A model generated the notes under the pieces. It was not told where the DNA came from. It saw nothing but the letters and a program-made list of their open reading frames with translations, and did no database searches. This document shows positions 1 to 10,400 of a stretch of DNA of 18,213 nt, piece by piece. This DNA is from Agrocybe praecox (taxonomy: Eukaryota; Basidiomycota; Agaricomycetes; Agaricales; Agrocybaceae). The translations under genes were made by a program, and so were the position numbers. The DNA is taken from NCBI GenBank assembly GCA_964017145.1, contig CAXHKQ010000008.1:1-18213 (forward strand), written 5' to 3'. Each line of letters begins with the position of its first letter. Position 1 is the first letter of the stretch.

Positions 1-717
1 CTCGTGGGTCGGCGCTGAGTCCTGTTGGAATGTCTGAAATTAGTCGCCAAAGTGCTGATGGGTCCACGGAAGCATCATGCCCTGAAGAAGGCCTGGTCGA
101 TTCTTCTTGGTTGAATTTGAGACCATCTTCTACGAAAACAAGGCATTTTTGACGTTGGCATCAATTCCAGCCCTAACTGTGACGGACTGAGGGTTTTGAC
201 GATTTTCAATGACTGCATAGTTGCTGGGACGTCCAGTGCACAAGTTCCGGAAGTTTTGATGATTGTGCCCTTGTTCTACATTGAGCATTTTCTCGTCATT
301 GAATGAAATACACTAAAATTTTGAAGCAGCGGCACAGACATTTAAGTTTTATTTCTTTTAGGCCTCACTCGCTTGTTTTCAAAATTGAGGCGCTGAACTT
401 TTTTTGGCTTGTATGCCTTGATGATATGGTCACAAATTTCGAATTTCCGCCCCGATTCTCGATTCCTTCCGATCTCACGAGCTATCTAAAATTTTCGTTT
501 TTCACACTGAAATACACTAAAACAGTTCCATTTTAGCACTTCATTTTTTCGCCATCGTCCCAAACGAAGAAGGACCGCTTCTAACTGGGTTTTGACGAAA
601 TGTCAAATACATACAATCTTAGAGAATATAACAAAGACAAAAAAAATGTGCTGCGACAAGTAACCACCATGGCAGGCAGTCCCAAATGTTGTCCGGGTTA
701 TTTCTGGTCACCCTGTA
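1..717 (-). pseudogene. Decayed Tc1/mariner transposase gene with 5' terminal repeat
   Basis: The minus strand encodes pieces of a Tc1/mariner (DDE/D) transposase, the nuclease that cuts and pastes TA-flanked elements. From about 220 down to 1 one frame reads NRQNPQSVTV, then an AGI core, then FQQDSAPTH; the D of QQDS (codon 19-21) fits the second catalytic aspartate. Two in-frame stops (complement of 130-132 and of 40-42) break it. An upstream piece at about 342-405, containing VQRLNFENK, lies in a different frame and ends in a stop. The element's 5' end is at 715: on the minus strand it begins CAGGGTGACCAGAAATAACC, with TA at 716-717. The remaining 3' part lies outside the window. Family assignment rests on motifs I recognise, not on a search. 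It is clearly inactive. Confidence 0.75.
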
Positions 718-1102
718 TATTCGCAACTTGCAACTTATTTATGGACGTTCTGGAAAGAATGATAAACAAATCATGATTTTGAAAAAGATAATAAAATGAT
801 TGAATGAATATTCGTGATGCATTTGAGAATGTATGTCATCGAGACTCAAATTATTTCATACAAACTTTCATGAATTGAGGACCATTTAATTCAACCACTA
901 TGAATTGAAAATGACATTGTTAAACGAGTATAATAAGTTTGCAAAACATCTGGCCGTACGCAAAGAGTAGGTTAATCGAATGAAATATAGAATTATTATA
1001 ATGCAGATGTCAACGATTGTATGAATTGTCAGTCTGCTTGCTACACATCATCAACCAGGAAATGTATGACATGCGATGAAAAACAATTGCATTGCCTGGT
1101 CA
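718..1102. other. No gene recognised
   Basis: AT-rich sequence with no long open frame, no recognisable domain and no clear repeat structure. It separates the mariner remnant from the hairpin that follows. Confidence 0.5.
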
Positions 1103-1214
1103 AATAATATAATGACAAGATCTACAAGTAATTATACTCATGGAATCATCCAATATTATATTATTGGATGATACCATGTGTATAATTACTTGTAGATCTT
1201 GTCATTATATTATT
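1103..1214. repeat. 52-bp near-perfect inverted repeat (hairpin, 8-nt loop)
   Basis: The left arm (1103-1154) and right arm (1163-1214) are reverse complements over 52 bases with only two mismatches, separated by an 8-base AT loop. The arms share AATAATATAATGACAAGATC at their outer ends. Transcription from either strand would give a long RNA hairpin. Possible explanations are a fold-back or MITE-type element, a hairpin RNA precursor, or a short inverted duplication. No target-site duplication is obvious at the edges, so the origin is unresolved. Confidence 0.9.
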
Positions 1215-2250
1215 GTGTTCAAGCTCAAGCCATTGCATTCTATGAATTATGCAACCATTAATGCCACCATTATGTGATGGAGATAATAACCAATGTAATT
1301 TGTTATTATCGTAATAAAAAATCGAGATCAATCGAACGTTCCGAACTACGTCATCCATGCTTAATGCCGATGCACGTGCCGTCTGTGTGTATTAAAGTGG
1401 TTATTTTATTTGGTTTGTGCAAACATTTAATTACACATGCCATCGTGGAGCCTAAGGGTTTAATGTGAATGGTCAGCGCGAGCGGAGCGAACATGTAAAT
1501 CGTTTTCCATATGTGCCACTGCATAACTCATGTTCACTTTCACGAGCAGCAGCATGCACGTGTGATTCTCGCAAATGCAAACACATGTAGTGGAATATTC
1601 GATCGCACCTGGTGCAGAAATTCACGTATACATATACATTAAAACTTGCTGCGATGTACCTAACTGAGAACTAGAATCGTGATGTGTTAACCACACATAT
1701 CCGTACCAATTCATGCACAATGCGCGCTTGCTCAACGGATGTTTCAGCAGTTACAGCACTCGGTAACTGCAGCATGCACACATGCAGATAGAAACATATA
1801 ATTGTTCTGGCGTACGCTTTCTTATACACCCAATTTGCAACTTTACGCACAGTGTGCGTGCGCTCGCGAATAAACTTATACGCAGGCTGCGAGTGTATGC
1901 TTGTGGATGTGGGTATTCTGCAAAATATTCAATCGTATATTTAGAAACCTATACAACACACTTATACACATACAATGCACATAACGCAACCGTGACATCG
2001 GTATGGCTCAATGGTAAAGTTCACATCGCCACCGTTAGTATGCCCGTGCGATAGTAATATAGAGCGTGTTATAATATATGTGCAGCCTAGTGCATTTCAC
2101 TTGGTGTTGGCTGATGGCGTTGTCGGCTGCTGGCTGCTGGCACAAACACGACTTCCGTGCCCTGAAACATTCATTTCGAGATAATATGCGTACGAATGTG
2201 CATCTGCACGACGAGAGTGTCTGCATGCCTTGATGTAGAGGTGGCGTCAG
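1215..2250. other. No gene recognised; scattered short CA/TG runs
   Basis: Open frames here are short (at most about 90 codons), compositionally odd and match nothing I recognise. Short alternating purine-pyrimidine runs (CACACA, TGTGTG) are frequent. I see no splice-linked coding signal. Confidence 0.5.
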
Positions 2251-2885
2251 TACTACATGGTTCACTAAGTCCTGGGAAAAATCTGGTTTCTGTCATGACA
2301 ATCCATAAAGACAATTTAAAGCTATGCCGTTTATTGTAACACGCAGTTCATCGAATTCAAGTTAATAGAGGAGTTGGGATTTCGTTTCATGATGTAGAAC
2401 TGTTTCCTGATGGAAAAAGTGCGGCTGGAACCAAAACATGTCTTATTTAGTCGGTTGCAGGTTATTCCCCATCCAAAAACAAAAATCGTAATTGTTTTCC
2501 AAAACTCCGTACCTGCTAACATCAATAAGTCCATCAAATAGTTTCGGAAACGGCAGCTAAAGATTCCTAATTTCCTGAAGATATTAAACAAAACTGACAA
2601 TTGTCAAAATCAAAATGTCGATAATTTAATTATTGGCAAATGAATTATTCTGCCCTCAGTGACAATTATTAATTTCCAAATTCGATATTGTGTCCCCAGA
2701 GAAAGAATGAGGCAGTATAAATCGCGAAAAATAGCGCCAATTACTTTTCGAAGTTGATCTTGATATTACAGGATTGCTGGATTTTGACTATAGGCCTTAA
2801 ATGAGACTATGTAGAGGAGCCTAAAACATTTTCATTAACAAATTTGTGTATCCAGAACTTTTCCCGGGACTTGAACCAAGTAGTA
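2251..2885 (-). mobile_element. Degenerate Tc1-type element with terminal inverted repeats
   Basis: The left end (2251-2286, starting TACTACATGGTTCA) and the reverse complement of the right end (2850-2885, starting TACTACTTGGTTCA) align over about 36 bases with one 3-base gap and a few mismatches. TA dinucleotides at 2251-2252 and 2884-2885 fit the TA target duplication of the Tc1/mariner superfamily, giving an element of 631 bp (2253-2883). A minus-strand open frame at 2331-2600 contains GWGITCNRLNKTCF, which vaguely resembles the WG-I/T core before the second catalytic residue of Tc1 transposases; that match is weak. The length is about half that of an autonomous element, so this is a deleted, inactive copy or a non-autonomous derivative. 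Confidence 0.7.
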
Positions 2886-4999
2886 TATGTGTGCACTGTT
2901 TTATTGGGAGTTTGTACGAGGGCGGTTCGGAACGATAGCTCCGAAACATTGGAATAGTTTCATCCGAAAAAGATTTATTTCCCACTTCTCATGTCTGGTC
3001 TGGTCTAGTCTGGATGCGGTGGGTGTAATGCTCCGAGCCGCCACAGTCTGCGAGCCCAACTAGAGCAGCCAAGCAGAAGCGACAGAAGATGCGCACATTT
3101 CTACCCGCAAAAACTCACCGACATACGCAAACGCACACTTACATAAGGGGAGCACCGAACCGAAAGAGTTTGTTTCGACACTAATGCACGCATGCATACA
3201 CACAAACACACACGATGAATGTTTGCACACACATACAAACACATACAGATGCATAATTTGGGCGCACCGCAGGCAGTCGCAGAGAATATTCCAAACTGCA
3301 CATTGTCGTGCAGAGTATACACATTTAAGTTCAAATAATTCTATCGTGTAATATACCTACAGACGTCGTCGTTCGCGTAAGTTATTATCCCAAGTTGTGC
3401 ATTACTTGGTAGGCTGCATTTTTTCATTTCAATGTTCAGCTGCACGATGTCTAGCAGTTTAAGTGAATGCGAAAGTTATAATTTCATTCCTTTTCCACCG
3501 GTGAAATATTATATGCTCTCGAAGCTTTACTGCGAGTGCTTCGTGTTTAAATATCCAACGACACCAATTAGGCAAGTTCAAGAAAGATATGGTTGTCTAG
3601 ACCGTTTAGCGATATTCCGATCGTTCCGTTTCGATATTTGGCATATCAATATTACCTGGGTAATGAGTGGAGGTGTTTGTGCGTAACTTTGCGTAAAACA
3701 AAGCTTGTTCTCTATTCAACTATCATAAATCTATAGGCTAACCGAAGCAGCTCGCTGCATCTTCATAAATTCGCTGAACGTGAATTATTGTTCACTCGCA
3801 AGATAGATATTTTATGTATGGATGTGTGTTGCGAAAAGGTATGCATAAAATCGTATCCTATTAACGAGTGTGTGCGTATGGCGTATTGTGTATGTGTATA
3901 AGCGGCACATCACACACATAGGTGATAATATTATGCATGAGATATATTTACGCCCCGCTAATATTTCACGGAACCATTACCTGATATGCGAGACGCTCTC
4001 TGGTTCGTTATGCGCTCAGGCTCGAGCTGACAAAACTCACGAGAACATACACACGAACACACACACTTGCAGATACACACACTAGCGTATACGAACACAC
4101 ACACAACGGCGATATTTCACGCGTGCCCGTACGCTAATGCATGCCGGGGACACTGCTCGGGATGCGTACACACACACTCATACATACAAACATACACACG
4201 ACCAATGGCAGTTGACATGTGTGTGTACTTTATAATATGTGTTGTATGTTTGCGAGGTGTGTCGGCAACAGGACATCAGTCTGAAGTTGTGCTGCGGCTA
4301 GGTGTTGGTTGGTTGATGTGCCTTTGGTATCTGTGCATGATGCGTGTTGAACATATACATTAACATTCATATGTTGCGGACTGTTGGGAACACGTGCGTA
4401 TTCACACACAATATGAGAGTAAAAAATGTGCACGTCGAGTGAAGCTTTGGGGAGAGTAAATAGCGTGCATTGCCAGGCATTATATAATAGAGATTTGGTA
4501 TAACCTTATTATACCAATGACATGTTATCAAAATCCGAGCTCCGTGCGAAACATGACCTGCACACACGCACACATCAGGCACTTGAGTTGAAGTGGCCGT
4601 CGCTAGTCACCTATGTAGCCGTTGATGTTGCTACTGCCATCATCTAAGCGACCAAGAATCTCGACTTTCTGCGCATCTAGTGCTGGGGCAACAAATTGGA
4701 CGAAGCAAACATCAACACGAGTTCTTCAGAGTGGCTGTGGTGTACGAATAATTGTGTATATCTTCGTTCTACGTGTGTGTGCGCCCACACGATTACGCCA
4801 ACCTATCCCAACAAATCAGTTACACACGACTAAATGTGCTCGTTTCTTCAATACATTCAGTAGCAGACACAGAATTACGACCGTTTTTTAAGCGCACTAC
4901 ATTGAAATTTTAGTGATAGTTAACGTATATACAGACAAAATGTCATCAAATATATTAGCTATCTTCCTTGAGCACCAATAGAAGCGAAACAATTATGAA
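2886..4999. other. No gene recognised; CA-rich low-complexity DNA
   Basis: All open frames are under 100 codons and none carries a recognisable domain. Imperfect CA-rich stretches stand out at about 3180-3250 and 4040-4205. A small perfect palindrome (9-bp stem, 5-nt loop) lies at 4495-4517. No convincing exon or RNA gene was seen. Confidence 0.5.
4040..4205. repeat. Imperfect CA-rich simple repeat
   Basis: Repeated ACACAC tracts of 6 to 12 bases are interspersed with other sequence. This is typical degenerate microsatellite DNA; short open frames across it encode only Thr/His runs. Confidence 0.6.
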
Positions 5000-5277
5000 T
5001 GACGGACTGCGGGTTTTGACGATTTTCACCGACTACAGAGTTGCTGGGACGTCCAGTGCACATGTTCCGGTAGTTTTGATGATTGTGCCCCTTGTTCAAC
5101 ATTGAGCTTTTTCATGTCTTTGGATGAAATGCATTCAACTTTCCAAGCAGCGCACAGACATTTGATTTTTATTTCTTTGAGGCCTCACTAGCTTGTTTTC
5201 AAAAGTGAGACGCTGAACTTTTTTTTGGCTTGCAGGTTGTCCATATGTTGTCCGGGTTATTTCTGGTCACCCTGTGT
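5000..5277 (-). pseudogene. Second, internally deleted copy of the 1-717 mariner element
   Basis: From 5000 to about 5233 this stretch aligns closely with 180 to about 412. It shares the NRQNPQSV transposase segment and the upstream QRL-FEN segment on the minus strand. It then jumps directly to the element end: ATGTTGTCCGGGTTATTTCT followed by GGTCACCCTG ending at 5275, as at 686-715. About 270 bp present in the first copy are missing, and homology also stops abruptly at 5000. It is therefore truncated on the transposase 3' side and deleted internally, with no coding capacity. Confidence 0.75.
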
Positions 5278-5518
5278 ATGAACACTTGATGGGAATGTCT
5301 CATTATTTCAACATTTTCATTCGGTATGCGAGCCTGTATGAGTTCATACCGTCGCGACGTGCGTACGAGTCGCGGGTGCTCGTCGTGCATCGAGACGAAC
5401 ATTTGCATGTCGATTGTGCTCATAAACAACGATTGCATTGACTCATTCTCATTTAGCGTATACTAGCTATAGTATGAACAAACGTCGTGCATATGCAGTC
5501 GTTTCGACTATGTGTATG

Positions 5519-5522
<4 letters not shown>

Positions 5523-5568
<46 letters not shown>
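5523..5568. repeat. (TG)23 microsatellite
   Basis: An uninterrupted run of 23 TG units, followed by a slightly interrupted TG-rich tail to about 5583. Such tracts are usually length-polymorphic. Confidence 0.97.
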
Positions 5569-5572
<4 letters not shown>

Positions 5573-6042
5573 TATGTGTGTGTGATGGGGTTTAACCAAG
5601 TGTCTTGGCGACGACGGCATGTTCGAACGCACTATACGTGGACGTGGAAACACCGCTAGATGCACAACAAGATAAATGGCACTGTCTGGCGTGTTGCAAA
5701 GTGAATTGCTCACCTGGCTGTGGCTCACTCACATTGGCATTTTTAATAGTATCTGTTCTAATGTAATTAATCAGCCGATCAGTACGCACCGTAGCAGTAG
5801 CGCTCGCAATTTCATTATCATCATCTACATCCATTTACCCCATTAAGAGCGGCTGTATTTGGAAATACGAAGCATTTACAGGTTATTTACTGTTGATAGG
5901 CACCAGTATATCAACAGATATACAACTTACTGATTGTTTACTCGTCGTGCCTGCGAGGTGCAGATTTGTTTACTTCATGATTTAGTGGCGCGTTGTATCG
6001 AGGCAAGTGCGCAGTCTACGCCACTCAATCTGTACAGCATAA

Positions 6043-6046
<4 letters not shown>

Positions 6047-6104
<58 letters not shown>
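6047..6104. repeat. (TG)29 microsatellite
   Basis: An uninterrupted run of 29 TG units on the plus strand, about 480 bp from the (TG)23 tract and in the same orientation. Confidence 0.97.
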
Positions 6105-6105
<1 letters not shown>

Positions 6106-7249
6106 CTTCTGCTGCTAGCGACGCTGATGTTTGCTCGTTTACGTTTAACATTCCTAACAAATATCAGTATGTTCGCTGTAGTACTATGTCCGTCGTCCGC
6201 CGTCGTATGTGTACCCAGCTCTCATGCTCATATGTGTTTGCGTGATGCTGCTGCTGTGCGTGCACTACAGTGCTCACCATACCAATCTGCACTGCATGTA
6301 ATGTGCTCGTGTGCTGGGGAAGCGGAGCTGCTGTGCTGCTATTTATTCGAGTGTTAATTTAGAATGTGTATACATTCGAGTGACTGCACATGCAAATGCT
6401 CGCATGCTCGTAGCATGCCAATGTAAATGATGTATTTTCCATATCGAATCTATACTTCCAATATCTTTGGCCGCATGGAATCGCATTTATCATGACAGTA
6501 CCTACACTCGGCCCACCCAAACATACACGCACACTCATGAACGACGTCGTGACCGTTCGCCGTATTGGCTCAAAGTGCGGGAGGATCAAACGATCGCAAT
6601 TTCGTACCCGGTAAGGTTCATTAGTGCACCGCTTGCCATTCCAAGAACACATAATTTTGCAGACGTGTGCCAGCAGCACACTCATAACAGTTGATTTCAC
6701 TCACTCACACAATAACACATTTACGAAATTGGATAATGTCATCGAGGGCATCGAGGTGCACCTAACGATCACCAATGTTCGAATGTTCGAGCCCATTCAT
6801 CCGGGCGGGCGAAATTGTTACACCTGTATAGGAACAATAGGGAACGGAAACGATTAAGTCATGTTTTGCTGTACACGAATTTACTCGCACTTCATGTACG
6901 GCTGGTCGGAGCATAATGGACTCTATCGGTTCACAATGGATCAGGAAGCATAGGAGCCCAACGGCCGTCGCAGTTACCACCCTCAACGTCCACGAAGACC
7001 GCACGTCGTCAAAACTTCCCACGGTCACATCGAACAGTGAGCGAAGTAGCCACGCGGTGAATAAATGATGTGCATTAAGCAGCAATCTGGCGCTCAAAAT
7101 CTAATTAAGAAACTTCGCGCGCAAAGCGACCACTTTACAGCACAATCGAGAGTGATGAACTCGCCTCCCAGCTCTCTCGTTCGTATAGGATGATACGAAT
7201 ACAATCCACACACAAAGTTACTGACACAGCGCTTATGTTGAGGTATATT

Positions 7250-7254
7250 GTCCA
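7250..7254. repeat. Target-site duplication GTCCA, left copy
   Basis: GTCCA immediately precedes the left LTR and recurs immediately after the right LTR at 11750-11754. A 5-bp duplication is the expected signature of copia integrase. Confidence 0.93.
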
Positions 7255-7443
7255 TGTAGAGGATTGAATCGAATGCGACAGAATATTATAGATGTTGCTT
7301 GCTAGCGTTTAATTGAATGACTGTATGTAGAGCCTATTGTATAAACCTGAATAAGCCCTATGTGTAAATGTGATTGAGTGTAACTTCGCAGTTCAGCAGT
7401 GTTGCAGTATTATGATGGATGCCTAATATTACATAATTCAACA
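7255..7443 (-). repeat. 3' LTR of the copia element
   Basis: This 189-bp LTR matches 11561-11749 at every base. On the minus strand it starts TGTTGAATTATG and ends CCTCTACA. No canonical AATAAA is visible on that strand; TTTATACA and AATTAAA are possible weak TATA-like and polyadenylation-like sequences, but I cannot assign them. Confidence 0.95.
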
Positions 7444-7445
7444 TA

Positions 7446-7452
7446 CCTCCTC
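7446..7452 (-). other. Polypurine tract of the copia element
   Basis: On the minus strand GAGGAGG lies two bases before the 3' LTR, the position where the plus-strand DNA primer is made during reverse transcription. Confidence 0.75.
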
Positions 7453-7479
7453 AAACATTTTAATACCAACCTAATCTTA

Positions 7480-10400
7480 TTACAATAATCCTAACAAGTG
7501 TGTGAGATGCAAGTGTTTCGGCTTGTTAAGATTCTTCGTGAAAATATCTGCGATGTTCTCCTCTGTCGGTACATATTTAAGCTCGATCATTTTCTTCTCA
7601 TAAATTTCACGAATGTAATGTACCCTAATATCGATGTGTTTGCTCCTTGCGTGATACACCGGGTTTTTCACCAACTGGTGTGAACTAATGTTGTCTCCAT
7701 TTATGATCGTCGGCTTATTTACTACGTCTGCAAAGCCCAGCTCGGACAGAAAATTGCGTATGTACACAATCTCCTTGGATGCAGCAGATAAAGCCATATA
7801 TTCAGCCTCTGTACTGCTTAACGCCACGGTTGGTTGCTTGCGCGACTCCCATGTGATTGGAGCCCCAGCGAACATCAGAAGGTAGCCGGTATACGATTTA
7901 CGGTCGTCGCAACTTCCGGCCCAATCCGCGTCTGCGTATGCCAACACGTCTTTCCCCGTTTTTCTATAGGAAATTTGAGAATGAACAGAATTATTCAAAT
8001 ATCGAAGTAAATGTTTTACTGCTGTCCAATGCTCCTCATGCGGATGGTTGTTGAATTGCGCCAGTTTACTAACGGAGTGCGCAATATCTGGACGTGAGGA
8101 AACGCCAAGGTACATCAACGCCCCGATAACCGACTGATACGCCTTCACATCAACCACCACGCAATCTGATGAAACTCCATCGCACTTCTTGAACCTCTGG
8201 CCCGGATCAAGCGGAGTGAAGGTTTTCCGAGTGTCAACCATTTTCATCGTCGTCATCAATTCCTCAATGTAGTGCTTGTGTGACACGGTGATCGCGTCAC
8301 CCTTGCGCGATATCTCCATCCCGAGAAAATAATCGACTGGACCCTTGTCCACAACGTCGAACTGATCGCCGATTTCCCGCTTCCACATACTCAAATCTTT
8401 CATACTCGAACATGCCAACAAAATGTCGTCGACATACACTGCAATTATGTTGATGTTACGGCCAGTATTTTTCGTGTACACACACGAGTCAGCATGACAT
8501 GGTTTAAAACCAATTGATTTCAGAACGCCGTCTAACTTTCGATTCCATTCTCGTCCAGACTGTTTCAGTCCGTACAGTGATTTCTCAAGCTTGCACACCT
8601 TGTCCGGATATTTCTCATCTACAAACATCTCCGGCTGTGCCATGTACACTGTTTCTGTAAGTGAGCCATTCAGATAGGCTGTCGCCACGTCCATCTGGTG
8701 AATCTGTAGATCGTATTCTGCTGCCAGTGCCAATATCAGACGAAGTGATGAATATCGGACCACTGGAGAGAAAGTCTCATTGTAATCAACTCCATAACGT
8801 TGACTACAACCCTTTGCAACTAATCGCGACTTATATTTCTCGATATTGCCGTACTTGTCGTGTTTTATGTTGAACACCCATTTGCATCCTATTGCGCGCC
8901 GTCCACTCGGCAGATCAACCAAACTCCAAGTTTCATTCTTCATCAGTGCGTTATATTCTTTTTTCATCGACTCGTACCATTCGCGCTCGTCTGTGCGCGA
9001 CAACGCTTCATCGACCGTATTTGGATTGGAGACACACTCACCATCAGTGAACAACAAATTCTGTTTCGCTCGCGTACTCATCGGATGCGACGATACTGAT
9101 GACCCAATACGTCGTCGAGTTTCCTTCGTTTTGATCTTCTTACTGTCCGCCGCTTTCTCATCGCCGATACCTCCTTCATCCGAATCCGCCACAACCATCT
9201 CAGCCGCCTCACCGATGCCTCCATCATCCGAATCAACCACAATCAATCCTGCACCACCGCCACCCGCCTCACCGACTGCGTCATCAAAAACAACATCGTC
9301 GTCACTATCGGCATCGACCTTGATCGCAGGCGGTGATTTGCGTGCAGTTGTATTGGTTGCATTGTGTTCGATTAGAATGTAATCGTTGTTATTGCTCGCT
9401 CTTTTGCAATTTTCATGAAATCTCACATCGCGACTTTTGAAAACTTGTCGCGTTTCAGTGTTGTACAATCTGTACGCCTTCGTCTCTGGCGAATATCCAA
9501 CCATCACACATTCAATTCCTCTAGCAGCAAATTTCGACTTTCCGGGACGCTTATCCAAAGCAATTACTTTACTGCCAAACGTTCGCAAGTGATACACTGA
9601 AGGTTTTGATCCACACCACACCTCATACGGTGTTCGATTCAACAATTTCGTCGACGATCGATTGCGCAAATACACGGCTGTATTTACAGCCTCAGCCCAC
9701 AGTGATTCAGGTAAGCCCGACGACAACATCAGACACCTAGCCATCTCAACAAGCGTTCGGTTAGCTCGTTCCGCAACACCATTCTGTTGCGGTGTGTATT
9801 GTACCGTCAATTGCCTCTTTATTCCTTCCGTCTCCAAAAATCTGCTAAAATCGTTGCTCAAATACTCACATCCATTGTCGGTTCGCAATGTTTTGATTTT
9901 CAAATTGGTCTCACGTTCAACGCGCGATTTGAATACTTTAAACGCGTCAAACACATCACTTTTCTGCTTCAGAAAGTGAACGAAAATCTTCCGACTAAAA
10001 TCATCAATAAACACTGCAAAATATTTACATCCGCCCAATGAAGTTTTTCGCATCGGCCCACAAATATCTCTGTGGACAACCTCTAACATCGCCTTGCTGT
10101 TTATCGTCACATTATTTTTGAATGGTAAAGAACAAATCTTACCTCGATCGCACACGTCGCATTCAATTGACGCAGGCATTTTTTCCATCTGGATCCCGCG
10201 CACCAAATCGCTTCGAATCATAGCACCCAAACTTTTTGCGTTTAGGTGACCGTATCTCTCGTGCCACGTCATGAACTCATCACTCGGTGTTGTGTAGTAT
10301 AGGCACTCGTTCTCATTCGCATACACATACAAACTTCCACTCTTCTTGGCCTGCAGAATAATTCCACCTGTTTGCTCATTGGTAATGTACGCGCTTTTGT

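Larger units (their letters stand above)
5278..7249. other. No gene recognised; microsatellite-bearing region
   Basis: The region contains two long TG microsatellites and many short open frames (to 113 codons), none with a domain I recognise. Some frames are only translations of the TG repeat (Val-Cys runs). I see no TIR or LTR pair here. Confidence 0.5.

Noticed and set aside
2915..2932. TACGAGGGCGGTTCGGAA, resembling a mariner terminal repeat
   Set aside because: No inverted partner was found in the window and no transposase lies next to it.
5438..6357. Open frames with Val-Cys or Thr-His runs around the TG tracts
   Set aside because: Pure translations of microsatellites with no conserved flanking domain.
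6359..7097. Minus-strand open frames of 113 and 111 codons
   Set aside because: No recognisable domain, no supporting splice or start context that I can judge, and length within chance expectation.
7480..7885. Plus-strand open frames opposite copia pol (also at many places to 11051)
   Set aside because: Antisense shadows of the long pol frame, with no domain of their own.
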